The notes: generated by a model not told the origin, from the letters alone. DNA of 13,151 nt from CAZDDA01 sp964568045 (GCA_964568045.1 CAZMOL010000050.1:1-13151), one strand, 5' to 3'. Positions 1 through 6,621 are shown, numbered from the stretch's first letter. Made by a program: numbers and translations.

Positions 1-176
1 CGCTTCATAAGGCCTTTGAGGTACGGCAGTTCCTGCTTTACCAACCCTTTAAGGCGTATGAACCAGTCTCTTCCTCCGGCTACGTTTGGTGCCCAATTCA
101 CTAAACAAACCGATATTCTTATTCGTGGCTGTTGCCCGTTAGCAACCCTGGACAGTCTTTTTCCTCGTCTGGTCAC
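1..176 (-). CDS. possible partial gene running off the left edge, function unknown
   Basis: A reading frame on the minus strand stays open from an in-frame TGA at 189-191 to the window edge, at least 58 codons from a GTG at 176 (other starts: TTG 185, GTG 101). The translated part includes LVNWAPNVAGGRDWF and then KQELPYLKGLMK, which reads like ordinary protein, but I recognise no family. None of the starts has a Shine-Dalgarno sequence. It would follow the 202-1245 gene by about 25 nt, so it could be the next operon member. It could also be chance: an open frame of this length is not significant by itself. Confidence 0.3.
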   Translation of the reverse strand, partial: MTRRGKRLSRVANGQQPRIRISVCLVNWAPNVAGGRDWFIRLKGLVKQELPYLKGLMK

Positions 177-201
177 CGCAAACAAACATCAGCTTTTATC
201 T

Positions 202-1245
202 CTACTTGCCCAATTGCTTCGCAAGCTCGACAAGCTCTGGATGCACCACTTTCCCTTCGTCCAAGAGTTGCACGCCGTCCAACCAGGCCGACGTGTTCAT
301 ACAGATCCCGTCCGTATGCGAAGGTGCAGCGATGTACTCTCCCGTCTTGGAGAAGAGGGGACCAACCGCACCGATCCCCCACTCCGTCGCCCCCCAGACT
401 CGCTCGTCTTCCACAATGTCGCCGGTCAGCTTCGCGCCAGGATGCCACGCCCAACTCGCGTGCGCCAGCCGACGCATCTGCGGATGGTTCCAGCTGTCCA
501 TCCACTGCTCGAACTCTCTGGCTTCATTGCCACCCTCCACCTTGACGATCGTGCCTTTCTCGACCGTCAAGCGGATCGGCTCTTCCAGCTTGCCCAGCGG
601 TGGCACAACTGAGCCATCAAAGACGAGAACCCCGTTGATCGAATCAAACTTCGGGGCCCAGGCGATCTGACCGGCCATCATGTGGGACCCTGGCACATCA
701 GCGTAGCCCTTGGCCAGCGTGGTGACCCGATCGGGATCGTAGTCAAATTCGAGGTCTTCCCCCACCGGAGTGGTGAATCGGAAGTGTTTGGTGCTCGTCG
801 TCATCTTGTGAGCTTTCTCCATAAACTCGCCCAACACTGGATAGTTCACCCGGCCGATGCAGCGGACCATCATGTCGGGATTCATCCCCACCAGATTCAT
901 ATATCGAAGCTTCTTGTTCTCCTTTACAGCGATGTTGTAGGGAGTGGAATACAGCAACCACTCGTTATTGAACTCTACCCACGCGTCCGCTCCTTTCAAC
1001 GCTCCGGTGAGCGATTCCACCGGCAGCATCGGATCAGCCGCCTCGGACACCCCCAACGGAGAGGCCAGCAAGATGACCATCGGCTTCGCTCCAACAGCAA
1101 AGGCCGCCCTCGCTGTGGCGTGGACAACGCGGAGATTACTCTCCGTATCAGCGGTAATGACAAACGTCTCTCCGGGCTTGAGCTTGAATAGCTCTCTTGT
1201 CAGAATATCAGCTGCCTTACCTAACTCGTACTCATACAGGAACAT
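202..1245 (-). CDS. M29 aminopeptidase/NicX superfamily metalloprotein, paralogue A
   Basis: A 347-residue protein starting at ATG with AAGGAGG about 10 nt upstream. The fold family is recognised from the C-terminal half: INGVLVFDG (203-211), a GDIVEDERVWG stretch (about 275-285), then SHTDG (309-313). M29 aminopeptidases (AmpS, aminopeptidase T) bind two metals through Glu, Glu, His and His-x-Asp. Here the first Glu (GGEV type) is Gln193 in AGQIAWAP, the second is His262 and the following His is Glu288. His310 and Asp312 remain. The set His262/His310/Asp312 matches, from memory, the Fe-binding His265/His318/Asp320 of NicX (2,5-dihydroxypyridine dioxygenase). A cytoplasmic dioxygenase-like or other mononuclear-metal enzyme is therefore likelier than a peptidase; the substrate is unknown. 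It differs from paralogues B and C by having AWHPGA instead of GFNPGA. A promoter-bearing repeat lies 220 nt upstream. Confidence 0.85.
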   Translation of the reverse strand: MFLYEYELGKAADILTRELFKLKPGETFVITADTESNLRVVHATARAAFAVGAKPMVILLASPLGVSEAADPMLPVESLTGALKGADAWVEFNNEWLLYSTPYNIAVKENKKLRYMNLVGMNPDMMVRCIGRVNYPVLGEFMEKAHKMTTSTKHFRFTTPVGEDLEFDYDPDRVTTLAKGYADVPGSHMMAGQIAWAPKFDSINGVLVFDGSVVPPLGKLEEPIRLTVEKGTIVKVEGGNEAREFEQWMDSWNHPQMRRLAHASWAWHPGAKLTGDIVEDERVWGATEWGIGAVGPLFSKTGEYIAAPSHTDGICMNTSAWLDGVQLLDEGKVVHPELVELAKQLGK

Positions 1246-1299
1246 TCTACATTCGCCTCCTTAAGGGCACATCAAGATTAGTGATAAAGAAGACGCGCG

Positions 1300-1327
1300 T
1301 TCGCTATGAGCGAAATACGAAGTTCGC
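1300..1327 (-). promoter_or_regulatory. overlapping inverted repeats in the leader of paralogue A
   Basis: TTCGCT (1300-1305) and AGCGAA (1309-1314) form a perfect 6-bp inverted repeat with a 3-base spacer. The second arm can instead pair with TTCGC at 1323-1327. On the minus-strand transcript these are two mutually exclusive hairpins in the 5' leader of the 202-1245 gene, or three half-sites of a repressor operator. No protein or ligand is implied by the sequence. Apart from this, the hairpin and the promoter repeat, I see nothing in 1246-1551. Confidence 0.3.
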
Positions 1328-1430
1328 CTCCCAATCATTTGTTTGATACTAGTAGAGCCAGGCCAGCTCGTCAAGTATGACTGTACTGCTGCGCTCGCAA
1401 CTACCGGCTGCTTAATTCAAAAACATTAAA

Positions 1431-1463
1431 TGAAACTCCCCGCCCAAAGGGTGGAGAGTTTCA
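1431..1463 (-). terminator. 15-bp hairpin between the M20 remnant and paralogue A
   Basis: TGAAACTCCCCGCCC (1431-1445) and GGGTGGAGAGTTTCA (1449-1463) pair around an AAA loop, with only two weak positions. Read on the minus strand the stem is followed by ATTTAATGTTTTT, a loose U-rich tract, so transcripts arriving from the M20 remnant could terminate here. The upstream arm overlaps the -10 element of the candidate promoter at 1463-1490, so a transcript starting near 1456 would contain only about half of that arm. It could alternatively be an operator, since its ends repeat the TGAAA/TTTCA half-sites seen next door. Confidence 0.35.
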
Positions 1464-1490
1464 CTATACTGAAGATATTTCACCAGTCGA
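1463..1490 (-). promoter_or_regulatory. candidate promoter with internal palindrome, upstream of paralogue A
   Basis: On the minus strand, TCGACT (1490-1485), 16 bases, then TATAGT (1468-1463). The -10 is one base from consensus and the -35 is 4 of 6. The spacer holds TGAAGATATTTCA (1470-1482), an imperfect palindrome. The layout is identical to the promoter of the XRE regulator at 5329-5356, of which this is a repeat copy, so the two are probably controlled by the same protein. A start near 1456 would give paralogue A a leader of about 210 nt. Confidence 0.45.
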
Positions 1491-1599
1491 GTTTCTCGAA
1501 CGTTTGCTATGCTCCGCGACAACACAGCCACGGGACTACCCGCCGATCAACTTAAAGGACTCTCTGGATTCCGTGCCTGTTGTAGATGGAGCCGTCGGT
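1463..1599. repeat. 137-bp repeat, copy 1
   Basis: Aligns without gaps to 5329-5465 in the same orientation. By hand count 112 of 137 positions are identical (about 82%), with the best block at about 1512-1572. It runs from the promoter -10 element into the 3' end of the decayed M20 gene. Similarity stops at both ends. It has no terminal inverted repeats or transposase, so it looks like a segmental duplication rather than an insertion sequence. Confidence 0.85.
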
Positions 1600-2521
1600 C
1601 CCACCCACAGATGATTCTTACCTGCGGATCAAGACCCACCGACTGCACGGCCTTCCTAACAATCGAGACCACCTCGGTCTCTTCGGAGATGCTCACCGCC
1701 TTGTACGCCATCTCCATCTTCACTTCCGCACGGCCCCAATGGATTTGACAGTGGTCTCAAAGACGTCTTTAATCACTTCACTCTGCGAGAGGCACTTCTC
1801 ATGGGCAAGGCTGCGGCACTCCACTTTGATCCGGGCTTTCTCCGGAACACGGTTTCGAATCCCTCCACCCTCGATGATGCCGACGTTGACCGTCGTTTCC
1901 CCGTCAATCCATCCCTCTTTCAGGCTGGTGATTGCACTGCTGGCCGCTCTAATCGCGGAGATGCCTTTCTCCGGCTCCATTCCGGCGTGGACGGCCTTCC
2001 CAGTGATCTCGATGTCAATAATCATGTGCGACGGTCCACCGATGACGACAACGTCCAAGGCGTCCATATCGATCAGGAATCCCATCTTGGATTTCAGACA
2101 CGTAGTGTCAAGATGCTTCGCCCCCACAAGTCCGATCTCTTCCTCCCTCCACACGACAATCTCCAAGGGAGATGCCGGTCGGCAGTCCTTAATACCCCCA
2201 TAAGCTCAGCGATACCGGCTTTGTCATCGGCCCCCAAGATGGTATTGCTTTCGAGCGAATGATCCCGTTTTCGAGGACAGGTTCGATCCCTTTGCCCGGC
2301 TTAACCGTATCCGCATGACAGCTAAAGAATACTGGCTCGGTGCGGGTGGAATTCTTGGCAGGAATGGTCGCGATGAGATTGCCAAACTCATCGATATCGC
2401 ACTCCGCCTGGAACTCTGTTGTGAGGAGGACCTTTAAGTACGCGATAAATTCCTGCTCGGCTCCCGATTCACTGTCGATCCGCACCATCTCCATGAACAT
2501 ATTGGCTAGCCTCTCGTTCAC
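1552..2521 (-). pseudogene. decayed M20 family metallopeptidase (peptidase T-like)
   Basis: Starts at GTG 2521 with AAGGAGG 7 nt upstream and 30 nt after the stop of paralogue B, so it was in the operon. Reading across frames gives a recognisable M20 dizinc peptidase: CHADTVKPG (metal His and Asp), then TILGADDKAG (bridging Asp), REEEIGL (catalytic Glu and metal Glu), MDALD, the dimerisation domain with ITGKAVHAGMEPEKG, and GGTDGSIYNRHGI. Four single-base shifts are needed: losses near 2246-2248, in the C run at 2195-2199 and near 1733-1737, and a gain near 1600-1606. The last 30-40 residues, with the final metal His (NVHT type), are missing; a stop at 1552-1554 follows RHGIQRVL. Family members act on short peptides or acylated amino acids. 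Sequencing error could explain one shift but hardly four, beside intact neighbours, so I read it as a true pseudogene. Confidence 0.75.
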
Positions 2522-2551
2522 GGCACACCCTCCTTGATGTCCTGAAGAACC

Positions 2552-3601
2552 CTACGCTTTACCCAACTGCTTTACATGAGAAGCAAGCTTGGGATCGAGA
2601 ACCTTCCCTTTGTCGGTGATCTGCTTCCCGTCCAGCCAGACGGAGGTGTTGAGGCAGATGCCGTCTGTGTGCGAGGCCCCTTTGATGCCCTCAGGCGGCA
2701 CGTACATCAGACCCACCTGTCCCAGACCCCACTCCGTGCAGCCCCAAACCCGCTCATCCTCGAGGATGTTTCCACAGAGACGAGCCCCGGGGTTGAATCC
2801 GTAGCAGACGTGGGCCATCCGCAGCATCATCGGATCATTAAAGCTGTTCAGCCAGGCCTCATACTCCACGGCCTCCTTGCCGCCTTCAAACTTGACGACC
2901 TTCCCCTTTTCAACGTGGAGCTTGACCGGTTGCTCAAGGACTCCCAGGAACGGGGGCACCAAAGAACCGTCAAAGACGATGACCCCGTTGATCGATTCAA
3001 ACACCGGGGCCCAACCGATTTGGCCGGCCATCATGTGCGGACCCGGCGTGTCGGCATAGCCAGTCTCACAGGAGACGGGCCTTTGCGGATCGTTGTCAAA
3101 CTCAACGTCCTCGCCGGCTGGCGTCGTCAGGCGGACGTGCTGCGCTTTGCTGGTCATCTCGGCGATCGTCTCCTCGAATTCCTTCAAGATCGGGTAGTTG
3201 ACCCGACCGATGCAGCGGACCATCATATCGGCGTCCATCCCAACGAGACAGAGATACCGGAGCCGCTTGTTCTCCTTCATAGCAATGTCAAACGGCGTTG
3301 AATAGAGCAACCACTTGTTGTTGAACTCGACCCAGGCGTCCGCCTCCTTCAACGCGGCCGTTAGGGCCTCCAATGGCAGCATGGGATCGGCATCCTTCCC
3401 GACTCCAAGCGGGGAAGCGACCCAGATCACCATCGGTTTGGCGCCGATGGCAAACGCGGCCCGCGCTGTGGCGTCGACGACTTGGGGGTCGCTCTCGGTG
3501 TCGGCCGTGATCACGAAGGTCTCTCCCGGCTTCAGTTTGAATAGTTCTTTGGTCAGTGTCGTCGCAGCTTTGCCCAGTTCGTAGTCATAATATGTCGGCA
3601 C
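2552..3601 (-). CDS. M29 aminopeptidase/NicX superfamily metalloprotein, paralogue B
   Basis: A 349-residue protein with a GTG start at 3601. AAGGAGG lies 9 nt upstream, in the 16-nt gap after paralogue C, so the two are co-transcribed. It is collinear with paralogues A and C from the opening YYDYELGKA, through ITADTES, GAKPMVIWVASPLG and GRVNYP, to the C-terminal metal region. Metal-site positions are Gln194 in AGQIGWAP (Glu in M29 peptidases), His264 in AHVCYGFNPGA, Glu290 in GCTEWGLG, and His311 and Asp313 in SHTDG. The canonical Glu/His pair is exchanged, as in the two siblings. No signal peptide or membrane segment is seen, so it is cytoplasmic. The substrate is unknown. A ring-cleaving dioxygenase of NicX type is the best-supported hypothesis, and annotation as a leucyl aminopeptidase would be misleading. 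Confidence 0.85.
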   Translation of the reverse strand: MPTYYDYELGKAATTLTKELFKLKPGETFVITADTESDPQVVDATARAAFAIGAKPMVIWVASPLGVGKDADPMLPLEALTAALKEADAWVEFNNKWLLYSTPFDIAMKENKRLRYLCLVGMDADMMVRCIGRVNYPILKEFEETIAEMTSKAQHVRLTTPAGEDVEFDNDPQRPVSCETGYADTPGPHMMAGQIGWAPVFESINGVIVFDGSLVPPFLGVLEQPVKLHVEKGKVVKFEGGKEAVEYEAWLNSFNDPMMLRMAHVCYGFNPGARLCGNILEDERVWGCTEWGLGQVGLMYVPPEGIKGASHTDGICLNTSVWLDGKQITDKGKVLDPKLASHVKQLGKA

Positions 3602-3617
3602 GACTGTCCCTCCTTAG

Positions 3618-4685
3618 TTATTCTTTACCGAGTTCCTTGGCCAGCCTTCGGAGATCTTTGTCCAGGACCTTTCCCTTGTCCATGATCTGTTCCCCATCGA
3701 GCCAAACGGAGGTGTTCAGGCAAATCCCATCGCTGTGGGAGGGTGCTGGGATCCCGTCTGGCTGAATCAGGATGGCGCCGACGTTGCCGACGCCCCACTC
3801 GGTACATCCCCAAACGCGCTCATCTTCCAAAATGTCTCCGGAAAGCCGAGCACCGGGGTTGAATCCGTAACAGACGTGGGCCATTCTTCGCATCTGGAGA
3901 TGGTCAAAGCTGTCCATCCACGCCTCAAATTCCGCGGCCTGGGCTCCTCCCTCAATCTTGACGACTTCGCCACCCTTGACGGACAGACGAACTGGCTCTT
4001 CAAGCTTTCCGGTACACGGGGGCACGAGCGAGCCGTCAAAGACGATGGTCCCATTGATCGTATCCAGTTTTGGTGACCACCCAATCTGGCCGGCCATCAT
4101 GTGAGATCCGGGCACGTTGGCGTATCCGAGGCTGGCGCTAAATAGGTAATTCGGGTCGGGTTGCCCGTTCTTCTTTGCGTGCTCGAACTCGACGTCTTCA
4201 CCGGCAGGCGTGGTCATCCGAACCTGTTTGGCGGCCTTGGTCATCTCGGTGATCTTTTCCTCAAATTCCTTCAACACCGGATAGTTCACTCGACCGATGC
4301 AGCGCACCATCATATCGGCGCTCATTCCCACGAGGCACAGATGGCGAAGCTTCGTATTCTCTTTCATCGCGATGTCATAAGGAGTCGAATAGAGCAACCA
4401 CTGGTTGTTATATTCGACCCACGCATCGGCTTCCTTCAATACGGCAGTAAGCGCCTCAGTCGGCAGCATGGGGTCAGCGGCCTTTCCCACGCCGAGCGGT
4501 GAAGCAAGCCAAATCACCATTGGCTTTGCACCCGCGGCGAATGCCGCCCGCGCACTGGCATCGACCACCGTCGGATTACTCTCTGTATCGGCCGTGATGA
4601 CGAAAGTCTCGCCTTCCTTCAATTTCAACAGTTCGTTGACCAAAACATCGGTCGCTTTTCCTAATTCATAGTCGTAGTAGAACAT
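3618..4685 (-). CDS. M29 aminopeptidase/NicX superfamily metalloprotein, paralogue C
   Basis: A 355-residue protein. I chose the ATG at 4685 rather than a TTG at 4727. It follows a purine-rich AAGGGGG, and the protein then begins MFYYDYELGKA, exactly in register with its paralogues. Metal-site positions are Gln200 in AGQIGWSP, His270 in AHVCYGFNPGA, Glu296 in GCTEWGVG, and His317 and Asp319 in SHSDG. It has about seven extra residues (KKNGQPDPN region, about 171-180) before the metal domain. It is the first enzyme gene after the XRE-cupin regulator (60-nt gap, no separate promoter I could support), so the order regulator, C, B, M20 remnant reads as one operon. Role as for its paralogues: a cytoplasmic mononuclear-metal enzyme of unknown substrate. 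Confidence 0.85.
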   Translation of the reverse strand: MFYYDYELGKATDVLVNELLKLKEGETFVITADTESNPTVVDASARAAFAAGAKPMVIWLASPLGVGKAADPMLPTEALTAVLKEADAWVEYNNQWLLYSTPYDIAMKENTKLRHLCLVGMSADMMVRCIGRVNYPVLKEFEEKITEMTKAAKQVRMTTPAGEDVEFEHAKKNGQPDPNYLFSASLGYANVPGSHMMAGQIGWSPKLDTINGTIVFDGSLVPPCTGKLEEPVRLSVKGGEVVKIEGGAQAAEFEAWMDSFDHLQMRRMAHVCYGFNPGARLSGDILEDERVWGCTEWGVGNVGAILIQPDGIPAPSHSDGICLNTSVWLDGEQIMDKGKVLDKDLRRLAKELGKE

Positions 4686-4745
4686 CCCTACCCCCTTCAC
4701 ACGTTTGGCGCATTGTTTTCTAATCAAACCGGCGAAGATCGCGTT

Positions 4746-5322
4746 TTAGATCGTCCCCTGCATCACCTCCACTTCGAAGAGTTTCTCTGTTTGAATCCAC
4801 AAGATCCTTCCTAGACGATCCGACTTGCTGCGAATGATGTGCGGTTCTGCAGAGGAGATGTGAAAACTATCACCTGGCTCCAGAGTATGCTCTTGATCAC
4901 CGAGTACGAGGATCAACCGTCCTTCGACCACGTAGCCGAACTCTTCCCCTTCGTGGGGTCACCAACGGATGCTCATAATGCGGAGGATAGCCGGCAATAA
5001 ACGCTTCAAGGACGCGGTCAGGCATGCGAGCAGAAAGCAGGTTGTAAGTTACTTGAGAATCCTCAATCCGAATGCGCCAGCGCGGCTGATCCGCTTTATG
5101 AACCACTGGGCCGTCTCCACGAGCGGTGAAGAAATAGGTCACCGGCACCTCAAGTGCGTCGCATATGGTGCCAAGAGAGGAGATGGAAAGTGAGGACAGA
5201 CCCCTCTCCACCTGAGACAGGAAGCTCACAGACAGTCCGCAACGAGAGGATAGCTCTTCCAGAGTCCATTCCTTCTTCTGCCGTAGCGTACGAATGCTAC
5301 GACCGATCTCGTCGTAATTCAT
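4746..5322 (-). pseudogene. XRE-cupin transcriptional regulator, frameshifted
   Basis: Residues 1-65 from the ATG at 5322 form an XRE/Cro helix-turn-helix (TLEELSSRCGLSVSFLSQVE, then SLGTICDALEVPVTYFF). A linker follows, then a C-terminal cupin: after YEHPLVT the frame must skip one base in the GGGG run at 4955-4958 to give HEGEEFGYVVEGRLIL and GDSFHISSAEPHII. The corrected length is 191 residues, normal for XRE-cupin sensors, which bind a small ligand in the cupin and control adjacent catabolic genes. As written, the protein keeps its DNA-binding half and loses the cupin, ending in an unrelated tail at about 4897. A longer GTG start at 5349 is less likely, because the promoter -10 would then lie inside the gene. 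The cupin half is still well conserved, so the shift is recent or a sequence error. Confidence 0.75.
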
Positions 5323-5328
5323 GCTTTG

Positions 5329-5356
5329 ACTATACTGAAAAAATTTCACGCGTCAA
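5329..5356 (-). promoter_or_regulatory. promoter and candidate operator of the XRE-cupin gene
   Basis: On the minus strand TTGACG (5356-5351), 16 bases, TATAGT (5334-5329), each one base from consensus. The spacer is filled by the palindrome TGAAA-AAA-TTTCA (5336-5348), the usual place for a repressor site. The ATG at 5322 lies six bases beyond the -10 and there is no Shine-Dalgarno sequence, so the transcript is predicted to be leaderless. Autoregulation by the encoded regulator is the natural inference. Confidence 0.6.
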
Positions 5357-5465
5357 GCTTCACGGACGCCTGCAATCCTCCGCGGCAACACAGCCACAGG
5401 ACTACCCGCCGATTGACTGAAAGGACTCTCTGGATTCCCTGCCAGTTGTGAATGAGGGCATCGGT
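5329..5465. repeat. 137-bp repeat, copy 2
   Basis: Gapless match to 1463-1599, about 112 of 137 identical by hand count. This copy lies upstream of the XRE-cupin gene and includes its promoter. The half away from the promoter corresponds to the M20 tail of copy 1 but is not attached to an M20 gene here. Confidence 0.85.
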
Positions 5466-5501
5466 GTCAACGAAGACTGCTAGCCTGGACAGCTTGTTCA
5501 C
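5346..5501 (-). pseudogene. 51-codon remnant frame inside repeat copy 2
   Basis: A frame from GTG 5501 to TGA 5346 reads VDTDALIHNWQGIQRVL and onward. By the gapless repeat alignment, TDALIHNWQGIQ sits opposite TDGSIYNRHGIQ of the M20 gene at 1552-2521, so this is most simply a stranded scrap of a second M20-type gene. It has no Shine-Dalgarno sequence and ends within the regulator's promoter. Its resemblance to the opening of alanine racemases (DALIHN) is noted but probably coincidental. Confidence 0.25.
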
Positions 5502-5514
5502 AGGCGGTTAGACT
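5486..5514 (+). promoter_or_regulatory. candidate promoter of the M42 peptidase gene
   Basis: TGGACA (5486-5491), 17 bases, TAGACT (5509-5514): 5 of 6 and 4 of 6 to sigma70 consensus, with a predicted start near 5521. A purine-rich ribosome site (AAGGAAGGGGAG, 5540-5551) and the ATG at 5554 follow. It is divergent from the XRE promoter, about 130 bp away. Confidence 0.4.
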
Positions 5515-5553
5515 CTGTTACTTACGGTGACATGGTCAAAAGGAAGGGGAGAA

Positions 5554-6621
5554 ATGAAGAAAGAGAGCCTTGCGTTTCTGCGCCGCTATATGAAGTCAAC
5601 TAGCCCATCCGGGTTCGAAGAGGAGGCGTCCCTTCTTTGGCGCAAGGAGGCCGATCGATTCGCCGACCGCACGTGGGTGGACATGCATGGAAACTCGTTT
5701 GCGTTGGTCAATGAAGGTGGAACCCCACGGATAATGCTTGCTGGACACGCCGATGAAATCGGCCTGATGATCACCTACGTCGATGAGAAAGGCTACCTAT
5801 CGTTCACCGCAATCGGCGGTTGGGATCCTCAAATGCTTCCCGGACAGCGGGTCCGCATCCGAGGGAAAGGCGGACTGGTCCTTGGGGTTATCGGCCGCAA
5901 GCCCATCCACCTCCTGCAGGAGGAAGAACGAAAGAAAGTCGTCAAGATGGAAGACCTATGGATAGACATCGGGGCAAAGGACAAGGAGGAGGCCGCTACC
6001 CTAGTTGAAATTGGTGATCCTGCCGTGCTTGACTATGGGTTCGCAGAGCTGCGTAACGACCTTGTCGTCGCCCGCGGCTTTGACGACCGCGTTGGAGCAT
6101 TCGTGGTTCTGGAGGCTACGCGCCTTCTGACAACGATGAACCCGAAGGCTGCCGTCTATGCAGTGGCGACGGTGCAGGAAGAAATCGGCCTACGCGGGGC
6201 GAAGACCAGCGCATTTGGGATCGACCCACAAGTCGGAATCGCCGTCGATGTCGGCTTTGCCACCGATACACCGGGAATGGAGTCGGAAAAAAAGAGAGTC
6301 GGCGACTTTGCGATGGGGAAAGGTCCGATCATCGCTCGTGGCCCGAACATCAATCCACCCTTGTTCAAGCTCATCGTGGAGACGGCCAAAGACAAGGAGA
6401 TCCCGTACCAGATTGAAGGAGCTCCACATGGTACCGGAACCGACGCCAATGCAATACAACTTGCTCGCGCCGGGGTAGCAACAGGACTGATTTCTGTTCC
6501 CAATCGGTACATGCACTCTCCCTGCGAGATCGTATATTTGACCGACCTGGAAAATGCCTCCAAGCTCATCGCGCACACCGTCGCTACGATCGACGGCGAA
6601 ACCAACTTTCTTCCTTCGTAG
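5554..6621 (+). CDS. M42 family metallo-aminopeptidase
   Basis: A 355-residue protein. I chose the ATG at 5554 because AAGGAAGGGGAG precedes it; a GTG at 5527 has no ribosome site. The M42 (glutamyl aminopeptidase/TET-type) dimetal site is complete: His65 and Asp67 in GHADEIG, the bridging Asp in GFDDRVG (177-181), the catalytic and metal Glu209/Glu210 in VQEEIGLRGA, Asp232 in VDVGFATD, and His321 in RYMHSP. The insertion after GHADEIG (FTAIGGWDPQMLPGQRV, about 84-100) is the usual M42 PDZ-like domain. The length is typical. Such enzymes are cytoplasmic, often dodecameric, and trim N-terminal residues from short peptides; I cannot assign specificity. It has its own promoter and is divergent from the broken regulator. 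Confidence 0.92.
   Translation: MKKESLAFLRRYMKSTSPSGFEEEASLLWRKEADRFADRTWVDMHGNSFALVNEGGTPRIMLAGHADEIGLMITYVDEKGYLSFTAIGGWDPQMLPGQRVRIRGKGGLVLGVIGRKPIHLLQEEERKKVVKMEDLWIDIGAKDKEEAATLVEIGDPAVLDYGFAELRNDLVVARGFDDRVGAFVVLEATRLLTTMNPKAAVYAVATVQEEIGLRGAKTSAFGIDPQVGIAVDVGFATDTPGMESEKKRVGDFAMGKGPIIARGPNINPPLFKLIVETAKDKEIPYQIEGAPHGTGTDANAIQLARAGVATGLISVPNRYMHSPCEIVYLTDLENASKLIAHTVATIDGETNFLPS

Noticed and set aside
1463..1599. Insertion sequence or MITE
   Set aside because: No terminal inverted repeats, target-site duplication or transposase; the repeat contains coding sequence and a promoter.
206..4671. Long plus-strand open frames opposite the three M29/NicX-like genes (for example 206-670, 682-1191, 2576-3301, 4161-4502)
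   Set aside because: They recur at matching positions opposite each paralogue, have no family resemblance, and are explained by the codon bias of the minus-strand genes.
4686..4727. TTG start 14 codons upstream of paralogue C
   Set aside because: No ribosome site and no counterpart in the paralogues, which begin at M(F/P)-x-Y-x-YELGKA.
5346..5501. Alanine racemase N-terminus (DALIHN...)
   Set aside because: No PLP-lysine motif follows, the frame ends after 51 codons, and the same DNA aligns to the M20 tail in copy 1.
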